Positions 9,401-16,972 of a stretch of 64,000 bases of DNA are shown here, one piece after another. This DNA is from Streptomyces ficellus (GTDB lineage: Bacteria > Actinomycetota > Actinomycetes > Streptomycetales > Streptomycetaceae), in assembly GCF_009739905.1 (NCBI RefSeq), contig NZ_CP034279.1, positions 6,014,001 to 6,078,000 on the forward strand, given 5' to 3'. Numbering within the stretch: the first letter of the stretch is position 1; each line of letters starts with the position of its first letter. Under the pieces are notes generated by a model. That model did no database searches. It had not been told where the DNA came from and worked only from the letters and a program-made list of their open reading frames with translations. A program made the translations under genes and the position numbers.

Positions 9401-10614
9401 CCCACCGGACCAGCCCCCGGACCGCGCACCGGACCCACCCGCCCCGCCGCCCACGCCGTACCGCCGTCGTCGCCGCCCTCGCGGCCACCGCGTTCGCCGT
9501 GCTCCCCGCCGCGCCCGCCCACGCCGACACCATCCGCGCCCAGCAGTGGGGCCTGGAGGCGATGCACACGACCGAGGCGTGGCGCACCACCAAGGGCGCG
9601 GGCATCACCGTCGCCGTCCTCGACACCGGCGTCGACGCCACGCACCCCGACCTCGAGGGCAACGTCCTGCCCGGCAAGGACCTCATCGGCTTCGGCGCCA
9701 AGAGCGGCGACCGCGCCTGGGCCCGCCACGGCACCGCCATGGCCGGCATCATCGCCGGGCACGGGCACGGCCCCGGCCGCGAGGACGGCGTCCTCGGCAT
9801 CGCACCCGAGGCGAAGATCCTCCCCGTCCGCGTCATCCTCGAAGGCGGCGACCCGGCCCGCGCCAAGGCCCGCAACACCCGGGGCACCGCCCTCGCGCAG
9901 GGCATCCGCTGGGCCGTCGACCAGGGTGCGGACGTCATCAACCTGTCCCTCGGCGACGACAGCGAGACCGCCCACCCCGACGCGGGCGAGGACGCCGCCG
10001 TCCAGTACGCCCTCTCCAAGGGCGCCGTCGTCGTCGCCTCGGCCGGCAACGGCGGCGACAAGGGCGACCACATCTCGTACCCCGCCGCCTATCCCGGCGT
10101 CATCGCGGTCACCGCCGTCGACCGGTTCGGCACCCACGCCGCCTTCTCCACCAGCCGCTGGTACGCCACCGTCAGCGCGCCCGGCGTCGACATCGTCATC
10201 CCTGACCCCGACCGCAAGTACTACGAGGGCTGGGGGACCAGCGCCGCGTCGGCGTTCGTGTCGGGCGCCGTCGCCCTGGTCAGGTCCGCGCACCCGGGCC
10301 TGACCCCGGCCCAGGTCAAGAAGCTGCTCACCGACACCGCCCGGGAGCGCCCCGCGGGCGGCCACGACATCGACAAGGGCTACGGGACGGTCGACCCGGC
10401 CGCCGCGATCCAGGCGGGCGCCAAGCTGCGCCCGGCCGACCTGAAGGCCGCCACCGCCGGCTACGGCAAGCGGTACTTCGGCCCGGGGCCGGCGGCCGCG
10501 TCCGGCGAGGACGAGGGCGCCGGCCTGCTCGCGCCCGTCAGCGGCGGCCTCGGCGTGCTCCTGCTGGCCGCCGCGGTCGTCCTGTGGCGCGGGGGCCGCG
10601 CCACCGGGCGCTGA
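9397..10614 (+). CDS. Membrane-anchored subtilisin-like serine protease (mycosin type)
   Basis: The 405-residue protein has a signal peptide (about 1-42, ending AHADT), an S8 catalytic domain with the triad in VLDTGVDATHPDL, RHGTAMAGIIAG and GTSAASAFVSGAVALV, and a C-terminal membrane segment (about 375-395). This is the layout of mycosins, the type VII secretion-associated proteases, although no ESX gene is in the window. The start is a TTG that overlaps the previous stop (TTGA), with GCAGGAG upstream, so it is translated together with the preceding membrane protein, which may be a partner or substrate. Confidence 0.88.
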   Translation: MTHRTSPRTAHRTHPPRRPRRTAVVAALAATAFAVLPAAPAHADTIRAQQWGLEAMHTTEAWRTTKGAGITVAVLDTGVDATHPDLEGNVLPGKDLIGFGAKSGDRAWARHGTAMAGIIAGHGHGPGREDGVLGIAPEAKILPVRVILEGGDPARAKARNTRGTALAQGIRWAVDQGADVINLSLGDDSETAHPDAGEDAAVQYALSKGAVVVASAGNGGDKGDHISYPAAYPGVIAVTAVDRFGTHAAFSTSRWYATVSAPGVDIVIPDPDRKYYEGWGTSAASAFVSGAVALVRSAHPGLTPAQVKKLLTDTARERPAGGHDIDKGYGTVDPAAAIQAGAKLRPADLKAATAGYGKRYFGPGPAAASGEDEGAGLLAPVSGGLGVLLLAAAVVLWRGGRATGR

Positions 10615-10636
10615 CGCCCGCGGCTAGGCTCGTCGC

Positions 10637-11371
10637 GTGGCGCTCAAGAACATCCCTGACCCCGGTTTCTCCGACGACGACGGCACCGCCGACCCGGCGC
10701 TGGCCGAGGCCCTCGCGGCCTGGGCCGCGGACCGGGCCGCCGAGCCGCGCGTCCTCGCCGCCCTCAAGGACGCCCGGCTGCTCGTGCCCGTCGTCGCCGT
10801 CCTCGGGGAGGTCGAGGAGGACGAGGCGACCGGCCTGCGCCGCGAGAAGACCAGCGACATGGCCGTGCCGACGCTCACCGCCGGTGACCGCCGCGCCCTG
10901 CCCGCCTTCACGTCCCTGGCGTCGCTCGCCCTGTGGGACCCGGCCGCCCGCCCCGTCGCCGTACCCCTGCACCAGGCGCTCCAGGCCGCCGCCCACGAGA
11001 AGGCCGACACGCTCGTGCTGGACCTCGCCGGGCCGGTGCCGTACCAGCTGACCGGTCCCGCGCTGCTGGCGCTCGCCGAGGGCCGCACCTCCACCGACCC
11101 GCTCGCCGACCCCGCCGTCACGGCCGCGGTCCGCGCCGTGGTCGCCGCCGAGCCCTCCGTCCTGCGCGCCCACCTCGGCCCCGGCACCGCGGACGGCACC
11201 CTCGCCCTGGTGCTCGCCCCCGACGCGCCGCCCGCCGGGGCGGCCCAGCGCGTGGCCCGCGCCCTGGCGGCGGACGAAACACTGAGGGCCCGCCTGGTGC
11301 GCGGCCTCGACCTGGCAGTCCTGCCGGCCACGGCCACGCCCCCGGGCGAGCCCTTCTACGTGAAGGCCTGA
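10637..11371 (+). CDS. SseB family protein
   Basis: This 244-residue protein resembles the SseB family across residues 15-130, with the stretch ARLLVPVVAVLGEVEEDE...KTSDMAVPTLTAGDRRALPAFTSLASLALW. Members are cytosolic proteins whose biochemical function is not clear; the E. coli name comes from enhanced serine sensitivity. It starts with GTG 22 bases after the protease gene and converges with the DUF1844 gene. No membrane segment or catalytic motif is seen. Confidence 0.85.
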   Translation: MALKNIPDPGFSDDDGTADPALAEALAAWAADRAAEPRVLAALKDARLLVPVVAVLGEVEEDEATGLRREKTSDMAVPTLTAGDRRALPAFTSLASLALWDPAARPVAVPLHQALQAAAHEKADTLVLDLAGPVPYQLTGPALLALAEGRTSTDPLADPAVTAAVRAVVAAEPSVLRAHLGPGTADGTLALVLAPDAPPAGAAQRVARALAADETLRARLVRGLDLAVLPATATPPGEPFYVKA

Positions 11372-11378
11372 GGGCGGC

Positions 11379-11753
11379 TCAGCCGTACACCGCGCCCGTG
11401 TACTTCTCGCCCGGCCCCTGGCCCGGCTCGTCCGGGACGAAGGAGGCCTCGCGGAACGCCAGCTGGAGGGACTTCAGGCCGTCGCGCAGCGGCGCGGCGT
11501 GGAACGAGGAGATCTCGGTGGCGCCCGCGTCGAGCAGGCCCGCCAGCGCGTGGATCAGCTTGCGCGCCTCGTCGAGGTCCTTGTACTGGTCGCCCTCCTC
11601 GGTGAGGCCGAGCTTGACGGCGGCGGCGCTCATCAGGTTGACGGCGACCGTCACGATCACCTCGACCGCGGGGACCTCCGCGATGTCGCGGGTCATGGTC
11701 TCGAAATCGGTGGTCTCGGCGGCGGAGGCGTTGCTCGGCGTTGCGTCACTCAT
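11379..11753 (-). CDS. DUF1844 domain protein
   Basis: A 124-residue soluble, mainly helical protein with the DUF1844 core (VEVIVTVAVNLMSAAAVKLGL...DLDEARKLIHALAGLLD). It is conserved next to infC in Streptomyces, transcribed away from it. The ATG at 11753 precedes a Ser/Thr/Ala-rich tail. Function is unknown. Confidence 0.85.
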   Translation of the reverse strand: MSDATPSNASAAETTDFETMTRDIAEVPAVEVIVTVAVNLMSAAAVKLGLTEEGDQYKDLDEARKLIHALAGLLDAGATEISSFHAAPLRDGLKSLQLAFREASFVPDEPGQGPGEKYTGAVYG

Positions 11754-12112
11754 GGGGCCCACGATATGCGCCCCGCCACGGTTCGCCGCACCCGGCGGGA
11801 ACTGGTAACCTGGTGTGACGACCGGCCGGACACGACTCGTGCTCCGGCCCACAAGTGGAGGCTCCGATCTCCCACCTGACCGTCCTCCGGGACGGCGGGT
11901 CACCGGTCAGGCGGCCACCATCGTTCCGTACGGACGATGGAGCCGCCCGATGTGCGCCCCGCGGTACGCCGTGGCGGTGCTCCGGTAGCACGTGGAGCCC
12001 CGCCTGTGTCCCGTCCGGGGCATTTTTCATGTGCCGGCGCGGTTGGTCTCACTAAAACAGACGTTACGCGTCCGTCCGCCAGGCGTTCGCGTGGTGCTAC
12101 CGAGGAGGATCC
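11754..12112 (+). promoter_or_regulatory. infC operon promoter region and long structured leader
   Basis: No convincing gene lies in this 359-base stretch. A plausible promoter is TTCGCC near 11783 with TAACCT near 11806. The leader contains a hairpin around 11920-11943 (CCATCGT pairing with ACGATGG) and a terminator-like hairpin followed by five Ts (separate entry), then GAGGAGGA just before the AUC start of infC. A reading frame 11855-12055 (GTG start, 66 codons) is open through the attenuator, but it has no family and an odd composition, so I do not call it a gene. The arrangement resembles the regulated infC leaders of other bacteria, with unrelated sequence. Confidence 0.5.
11997..12027 (+). 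terminator. Attenuator-like terminator hairpin in the infC leader
   Basis: GCCCCG (11997-12002) pairs with CGGGGC (12016-12021) around a 13-base loop and is followed by A and TTTTT (12023-12027). T-tracts are rare in this GC-rich genome, so the hairpin plus T-run about 90 bases before the infC start looks like a conditional terminator. Confidence 0.55.
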
Positions 12113-12751
12113 ATCAGCGCCGAGCCCCGCATCAACGACCGGATTCGCGTTCCCGAGGTGCGACTTGTCGGTCCCAGCGGCGAGCAGGTCGGGATTGTTC
12201 CGCTTGCCAAGGCCCTGGAGCTTGCGCAGGAGTACGACCTCGACCTCGTCGAGGTCGCGGCGAACGCCCGTCCGCCGGTCTGCAAGCTCATGGACTACGG
12301 GAAGTTCAAGTACGAGTCGGCCATGAAGGCCCGTGAGGCGCGCAAGAACCAGGCGCACACGGTCATCAAGGAGATGAAGCTCCGGCCGAAGATCGACCCG
12401 CACGACTATGACACCAAGAAGGGTCATGTCGTCCGGTTCCTCAAGCAGGGCGACAAGGTCAAGATCACGATCATGTTCCGTGGTCGCGAGCAGTCCCGGC
12501 CGGAGCTCGGCTACCGGCTGCTGCAGCGGCTCGCGGAGGACGTCCAGGAGCTCGGCTTCATCGAGTCGAACCCCAAGCAGGACGGCCGGAACATGATCAT
12601 GGTTCTCGGCCCGCACAAGAAGAAGACCGAGGCGATGGCCGAGGCCCGCGAGGCGCAGGCCGCCCGCAAGGCCGAGCGCCAGGGCCAGCCCGCCCACGCC
12701 GACGAGGCCGTGCACGCGGACGAGCCCGCCGACGAGGCCGCCGAGGCCTGA
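12113..12751 (+). CDS. infC: Translation initiation factor IF-3
   Basis: IF-3 binds the 30S subunit and checks the start codon. The frame gives 212 residues with the conserved N-terminal RINDRIRVPEVRLVG, the linker, and the C-terminal IF3-C domain (KIDPHDYDTKKGHVVRFL), followed by an Ala/Glu/Asp-rich actinobacterial tail. No ATG, GTG or TTG lies where the conserved N-terminus begins. The codon 4 bases after the strong GAGGAGG is AUC (12113), a codon that IF-3 discriminates against, as E. coli infC does with AUU. A GTG at 12158 would cut off the conserved RINDRIR. It heads the operon with rpmI and rplT. Confidence 0.93.
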   Translation: MSAEPRINDRIRVPEVRLVGPSGEQVGIVPLAKALELAQEYDLDLVEVAANARPPVCKLMDYGKFKYESAMKAREARKNQAHTVIKEMKLRPKIDPHDYDTKKGHVVRFLKQGDKVKITIMFRGREQSRPELGYRLLQRLAEDVQELGFIESNPKQDGRNMIMVLGPHKKKTEAMAEAREAQAARKAERQGQPAHADEAVHADEPADEAAEA

Positions 12752-12789
12752 TCCCGGGCAGCCGCCCAGGGTCCAACCGACACACATGA

Positions 12790-12826
12790 CGCTCCCGAGG
12801 GCCGGTCCCCGGACCGGCTGGGAGCG
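12790..12826 (+). other. Long hairpin between infC and rpmI
   Basis: CGCTCCC pairs with GGGAGCG and, inside it, GCCGGTCC pairs with GGACCGGC, giving a long, nearly continuous stem in the intercistronic RNA. There is no T-tract. It may be a processing or stability element or a target of autoregulation rather than a terminator, because rpmI and rplT must be expressed with infC. Confidence 0.5.
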
Positions 12827-12851
12827 CCACTGACGAGGAGAGAACGGCGCT

Positions 12852-13046
12852 ATGCCGAAGAACAAGACGCACTCCGGTGCCAAGAAGCGCTTCAAGGTCA
12901 CCGGCTCCGGCAAGATCCTGCGCGAGCGCGCCGGCAAGCGCCACCTGCTCGAGCACAAGTCGTCCAAGCTGACGCGTCGCCTCACCGGCAACGCCGAGAT
13001 GGCCCCGGGTGACAGCGCCAAGATCAAGAAGATGCTGGGCATCTGA
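12852..13046 (+). CDS. rpmI: 50S ribosomal protein L35
   Basis: The 64-residue basic protein MPKNKTHSGAKKRFKVTGSG... is a full-length L35 of the large ribosomal subunit. It starts with ATG behind GAGGAGAGA and lies in the universally conserved infC-rpmI-rplT order. A 7-bp hairpin (13056-13074) separates it from rplT. Confidence 0.98.
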   Translation: MPKNKTHSGAKKRFKVTGSGKILRERAGKRHLLEHKSSKLTRRLTGNAEMAPGDSAKIKKMLGI

Positions 13047-13148
13047 CTGACCTCCGCCCCCGGCCCACGGGGGCAGCCCGACACCGGGACCCATATCGTT
13101 TCCGGGCCGTGTGAGTCCACCCACGGCCCCGCTACAAGGAGTTAACAA

Positions 13149-13535
13149 GTGGCACGCGTCAAGCGGGCAGTCAACGCCCACAAGAAGCGCCGGGCGATCC
13201 TCGAGCAGGCCAGCGGCTACCGCGGTCAGCGTTCGCGCCTGTACCGCAAGGCCAAGGAGCAGGTCACCCACTCGCTGGTCTACAACTACAACGACCGCAA
13301 GAAGCGCAAGGGCGACTTCCGTCAGCTGTGGATCCAGCGCATCAACGCCGCTGCCCGCGCCAACGGCATGACGTACAACCGCCTCATCCAGGGTCTGAAG
13401 GCCGCCAACATCGAGGTGGACCGCAAGATCCTGGCCGAGCTCGCGGTCAACGACGCCAACGCGTTCGCCGCGCTCGTCGAGGTCGCCCAGAAGGCGCTCC
13501 CGAGCGACGTCAACGCCCCGAAGGCCGCCGCCTGA
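13149..13535 (+). CDS. rplT: 50S ribosomal protein L20
   Basis: The 128-residue protein is a full-length L20 (conserved RSRLYRKAKEQV, DRKKRKGDFRQLWIQRINAA and NRLIQGLKAANIEVDRKILAELA). L20 binds 23S rRNA early in assembly and represses its own operon in other bacteria, which makes it a candidate regulator of the infC leader here. The GTG start at 13149 follows AAGGAGTTAACAA. A strong hairpin terminator ends the operon. Confidence 0.98.
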   Translation: MARVKRAVNAHKKRRAILEQASGYRGQRSRLYRKAKEQVTHSLVYNYNDRKKRKGDFRQLWIQRINAAARANGMTYNRLIQGLKAANIEVDRKILAELAVNDANAFAALVEVAQKALPSDVNAPKAAA

Positions 13536-13559
13536 CCCGTCAGGCCGCAGTTCTTCACC

Positions 13560-13592
13560 CCGGACCCGCAGGCCCCGAGCCTGCGGGTCCGG
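13560..13592 (+). terminator. Terminator hairpin after rplT
   Basis: A perfect 14-bp stem (13560-13573 with 13579-13592) and 5-base loop, followed by TCTGTT, lies 24 bases after the rplT stop and before the methyltransferase gene. Confidence 0.8.
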
Positions 13593-13635
13593 TCTGTTCC
13601 ACCCCGTCGCGTACGAGAAGAGAGCCGCCGACCAC

Positions 13636-14490
<855 letters not shown>

Positions 14491-14544
14491 TAGGGTGACG
14501 GGTTCGGGGGCCCGCTGCGTCGGACGGAGGGGTGGGGGACGGGG

Positions 14545-15711
14545 ATGACGGTCGGCACCAGCAGGCCCGCCGCGCGGAAGGGCGCTTTACTGGGCGCGGC
14601 GGCGGACGCGGACGCATCCGGTGGCCCCGGCGCGTCCCAGGGGCCCGGCACCGGGCTGCCCGCCATCGACCCCGACGACCTCCCCGACGGGCTCGTCGTC
14701 GCCGACGAGAACGGCCGGGTGGTGTGCTTCAACGCCGCCGCCGTACGCCTCACCGCCGTCGCCCGGGCGGACGCGCTCGGGCAGCCGCTGGAGCGGGCGC
14801 TGCCCCTGGAGGACCTCAAGGGCCGGCGCTGGTGGGCGCTGACCGACCCGTACGGAGGCCTCGCGATCCGCGTCGGGCAGCCGGAGCGCAACCTGCTGCT
14901 GCCGGGCAACCGGGAGGTCCTCGTCGCCGCCCGCTACGTGCGCGACGAGCCCCTGGGGCCGGTCCGGAAGGTCGTCGTCTCCCTGCGCGGCACCGAGGCG
15001 CGGCGGCGGACCGAACGCAGCCACGCCGAGCTGATCGCCACCGTCGCCCACGAACTGCGCTCCCCGCTCACCTCCGTCAAGGGCTTCACCGCCACCCTGC
15101 TCGCCAAGTGGGAGCGGTTCACCGACGACCAGAAGCGGCTGATGCTGGAGACCGTCGACGCCGACGCGGGCCGCGTCACCCGGCTGATCGCCGAACTCCT
15201 CGACATCTCCCGAATAGACTCCGGCCGCCTCGAGGTGCGCCGCCAGCCGGTCGACGTCGCCGCCGCCGTCGGCCGCCACGTCCAGGCGCACACCACCCGC
15301 GGCCAGTCCCCGGACCGCTTCCTCGTCCGGGTGCGGGGCCCGCTGCCCGATCTGTGGGCCGACCCCGACAAGATCGACCAGGTCCTCGGCAACCTCCTCG
15401 AAAATGCCGTGCGCCACGGCGAGGGAACCGTCACCATCGAGGTGGCCCCCACCGGCCCCACCGACGACGAGAAGGGAACGGCCGTCACCGTGAGCGACGA
15501 AGGCCCCGGCATCCCCGAGGAGTCGATGGGCCGTGTCTTCACCCGCTTCTGGCGGGGCAGCAAGCGCGGCGGAACCGGCCTCGGCCTGTACATCGTCAAG
15601 GGCATCGTCGAGGCGCACGGCGGCACCATCACCGTCGGCCGCGGACCCGCCGGTGGCGCCCAGTTCCGATTTACCCTGCCCGTGGGCGCCCCGGCCTATC
15701 TCACCCAGTGA
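14545..15711 (+). CDS. Sensor histidine kinase with PAS domain; contains a TTA codon
   Basis: The 388-residue protein has a PAS-like input domain (about 45-130), a HisKA domain with phospho-acceptor His169 in TVAHELRSPLTSVKG, and an HATPase domain with N (NLLENAVRHG), G1 (DEGPGIPEE) and G2 (GGTGLGLYIVKG) boxes. There is no membrane segment, so it is a cytosolic sensor, and no response regulator gene is adjacent, which makes it an orphan kinase. The ATG at 14545 follows GGACGGGG. If that start is right, codon 15 is TTA (14587-14589), the rare leucine codon read only by the developmentally controlled bldA tRNA in Streptomyces. Confidence 0.92.
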   Translation: MTVGTSRPAARKGALLGAAADADASGGPGASQGPGTGLPAIDPDDLPDGLVVADENGRVVCFNAAAVRLTAVARADALGQPLERALPLEDLKGRRWWALTDPYGGLAIRVGQPERNLLLPGNREVLVAARYVRDEPLGPVRKVVVSLRGTEARRRTERSHAELIATVAHELRSPLTSVKGFTATLLAKWERFTDDQKRLMLETVDADAGRVTRLIAELLDISRIDSGRLEVRRQPVDVAAAVGRHVQAHTTRGQSPDRFLVRVRGPLPDLWADPDKIDQVLGNLLENAVRHGEGTVTIEVAPTGPTDDEKGTAVTVSDEGPGIPEESMGRVFTRFWRGSKRGGTGLGLYIVKGIVEAHGGTITVGRGPAGGAQFRFTLPVGAPAYLTQ

Positions 15712-15847
15712 GGGCCGCGCACGCGTCCACGGGCTGATCCACGGCTCATCCGCCTGCCCACACCCCGTTAGACTCGTCCTTTGGCACCTTTGCGTCCTCG
15801 GTCGTCGAGCGGGGGCCCCAGCCAGCCCATCGGAAGTACGGGAAGAG

Positions 15848-16972
15848 ATGTCGGCACCGAACAAGTCGTACGACCCAGTCGAGGTCGAGGCACTGAAACC
15901 GGAAGAGATCGAGCGCATGCGGGACGAGGCGCTCGCCGCCTTCGCCGCCGCCGGCGACCTCGACGCGCTCCACGAGGCCAAGGTCGCCCAGACCGGCCCC
16001 ACCTCACCGCTCGCGCTCGCCAACCGGGAGATCGGCGCGCTGCCGCCGCACGCCAAGGCCGAGGCCGGCAAGCGCGTCGGCCAGGCCCGCGGTGCCGTGA
16101 ACAAGGCCCTGGCCGCCCGCCAGGCCGAGCTGGAGGCGGAGCGCGACGCGCGCGTGCTGGTCGAGGAGGCGGTGGACGTCACCCTGCCCCACGACCGCAC
16201 CCCGCCCGGCGCCCGCCACCCGCTGACCACCCTCATGGAGCGCATCGAGGACGTCTTCGTCGGGATGGGCTACGAGGTGGCCGAGGGCCCCGAGGTCGAG
16301 TCCGAGTGGCTCAACTTCGACGCGCTCAACATCGCCGTCGACCACCCCGCCCGCGGTGAGCAGGACACCTTCTTCGTCGCCGACGAGAAGGGCACGTCCG
16401 GCTCCGGTGTCGTGCTGCGCACCCACACCTCGCCCGTCCAGGTCCGCTCCCTGCTGGACCGCGAGCCGCCGCTGTACGTGATCTGCCCCGGCCGCGTGTA
16501 CCGCACGGACGAGCTGGACGCCACGCACACCCCGGTCTTCCACCAGGTCGAGCTGCTCGCCGTGGACGAGGGCCTCACCATGGCCGACCTCAAGGGCACG
16601 CTGGACCACATGGTGCGGGCGCTGTTCGGCGGCGAGGGCATGAAGACCCGGCTCCGGCCGAACTTCTTCCCCTTCACCGAGCCGTCCGCCGAGATGGACA
16701 TGGTCTGCTACGTGTGCCGCGGCGAGTCCGTCGGCAACCCGGACCGGCCCTGCCGCACCTGCTCCAGCGAGGGCTGGATCGAGCTGGGCGGCTGCGGCAT
16801 GGTCAACCCCAAGGTGCTGACCGCCTGCGGCGTGGACCCCGAGAAGTACAGCGGATTCGCCTTCGGGTTCGGCATCGAGCGGATGCTGATGTTCCGCCAC
16901 AACGTCGAAGACATGCGAGACATGGTCGAGGGTGACGTCCGGTTCACCCGGCCGTTCGGGATGGAGATCTGA
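15848..16972 (+). CDS. pheS: Phenylalanine--tRNA ligase alpha subunit
   Basis: The 374-residue protein is a full class II synthetase alpha chain: an N-terminal coiled coil (about 1-110) that binds tRNA, motif 2 around RVYRTDELDATHTPVFHQVE and motif 3 at GFGIERMLMFRH. An insert with two Cys-x2-Cys pairs (CYVCRG...CRTC) is typical of actinobacterial PheS and may bind zinc. The ATG at 15848 lies directly after GGAAGAG. A promoter-like TAGACT lies at 15769-15774. The stop overlaps the pheT start by one base, so both subunits are translated together. Confidence 0.96.
   Translation: MSAPNKSYDPVEVEALKPEEIERMRDEALAAFAAAGDLDALHEAKVAQTGPTSPLALANREIGALPPHAKAEAGKRVGQARGAVNKALAARQAELEAERDARVLVEEAVDVTLPHDRTPPGARHPLTTLMERIEDVFVGMGYEVAEGPEVESEWLNFDALNIAVDHPARGEQDTFFVADEKGTSGSGVVLRTHTSPVQVRSLLDREPPLYVICPGRVYRTDELDATHTPVFHQVELLAVDEGLTMADLKGTLDHMVRALFGGEGMKTRLRPNFFPFTEPSAEMDMVCYVCRGESVGNPDRPCRTCSSEGWIELGGCGMVNPKVLTACGVDPEKYSGFAFGFGIERMLMFRHNVEDMRDMVEGDVRFTRPFGMEI

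Noticed and set aside
11855..12055. 66-codon frame in the infC leader as a leader peptide gene
   Set aside because: It has a GTG start with a partial ribosome site, but its amino acid composition is unlike a protein and no codon run fits an attenuation peptide. It could be tested but is not supportable now.
15712..15847. T-box or Phe-rich leader peptide before pheST
   Set aside because: No T-box sequence, no Phe codon run and no terminator are visible in the 136-base spacer.
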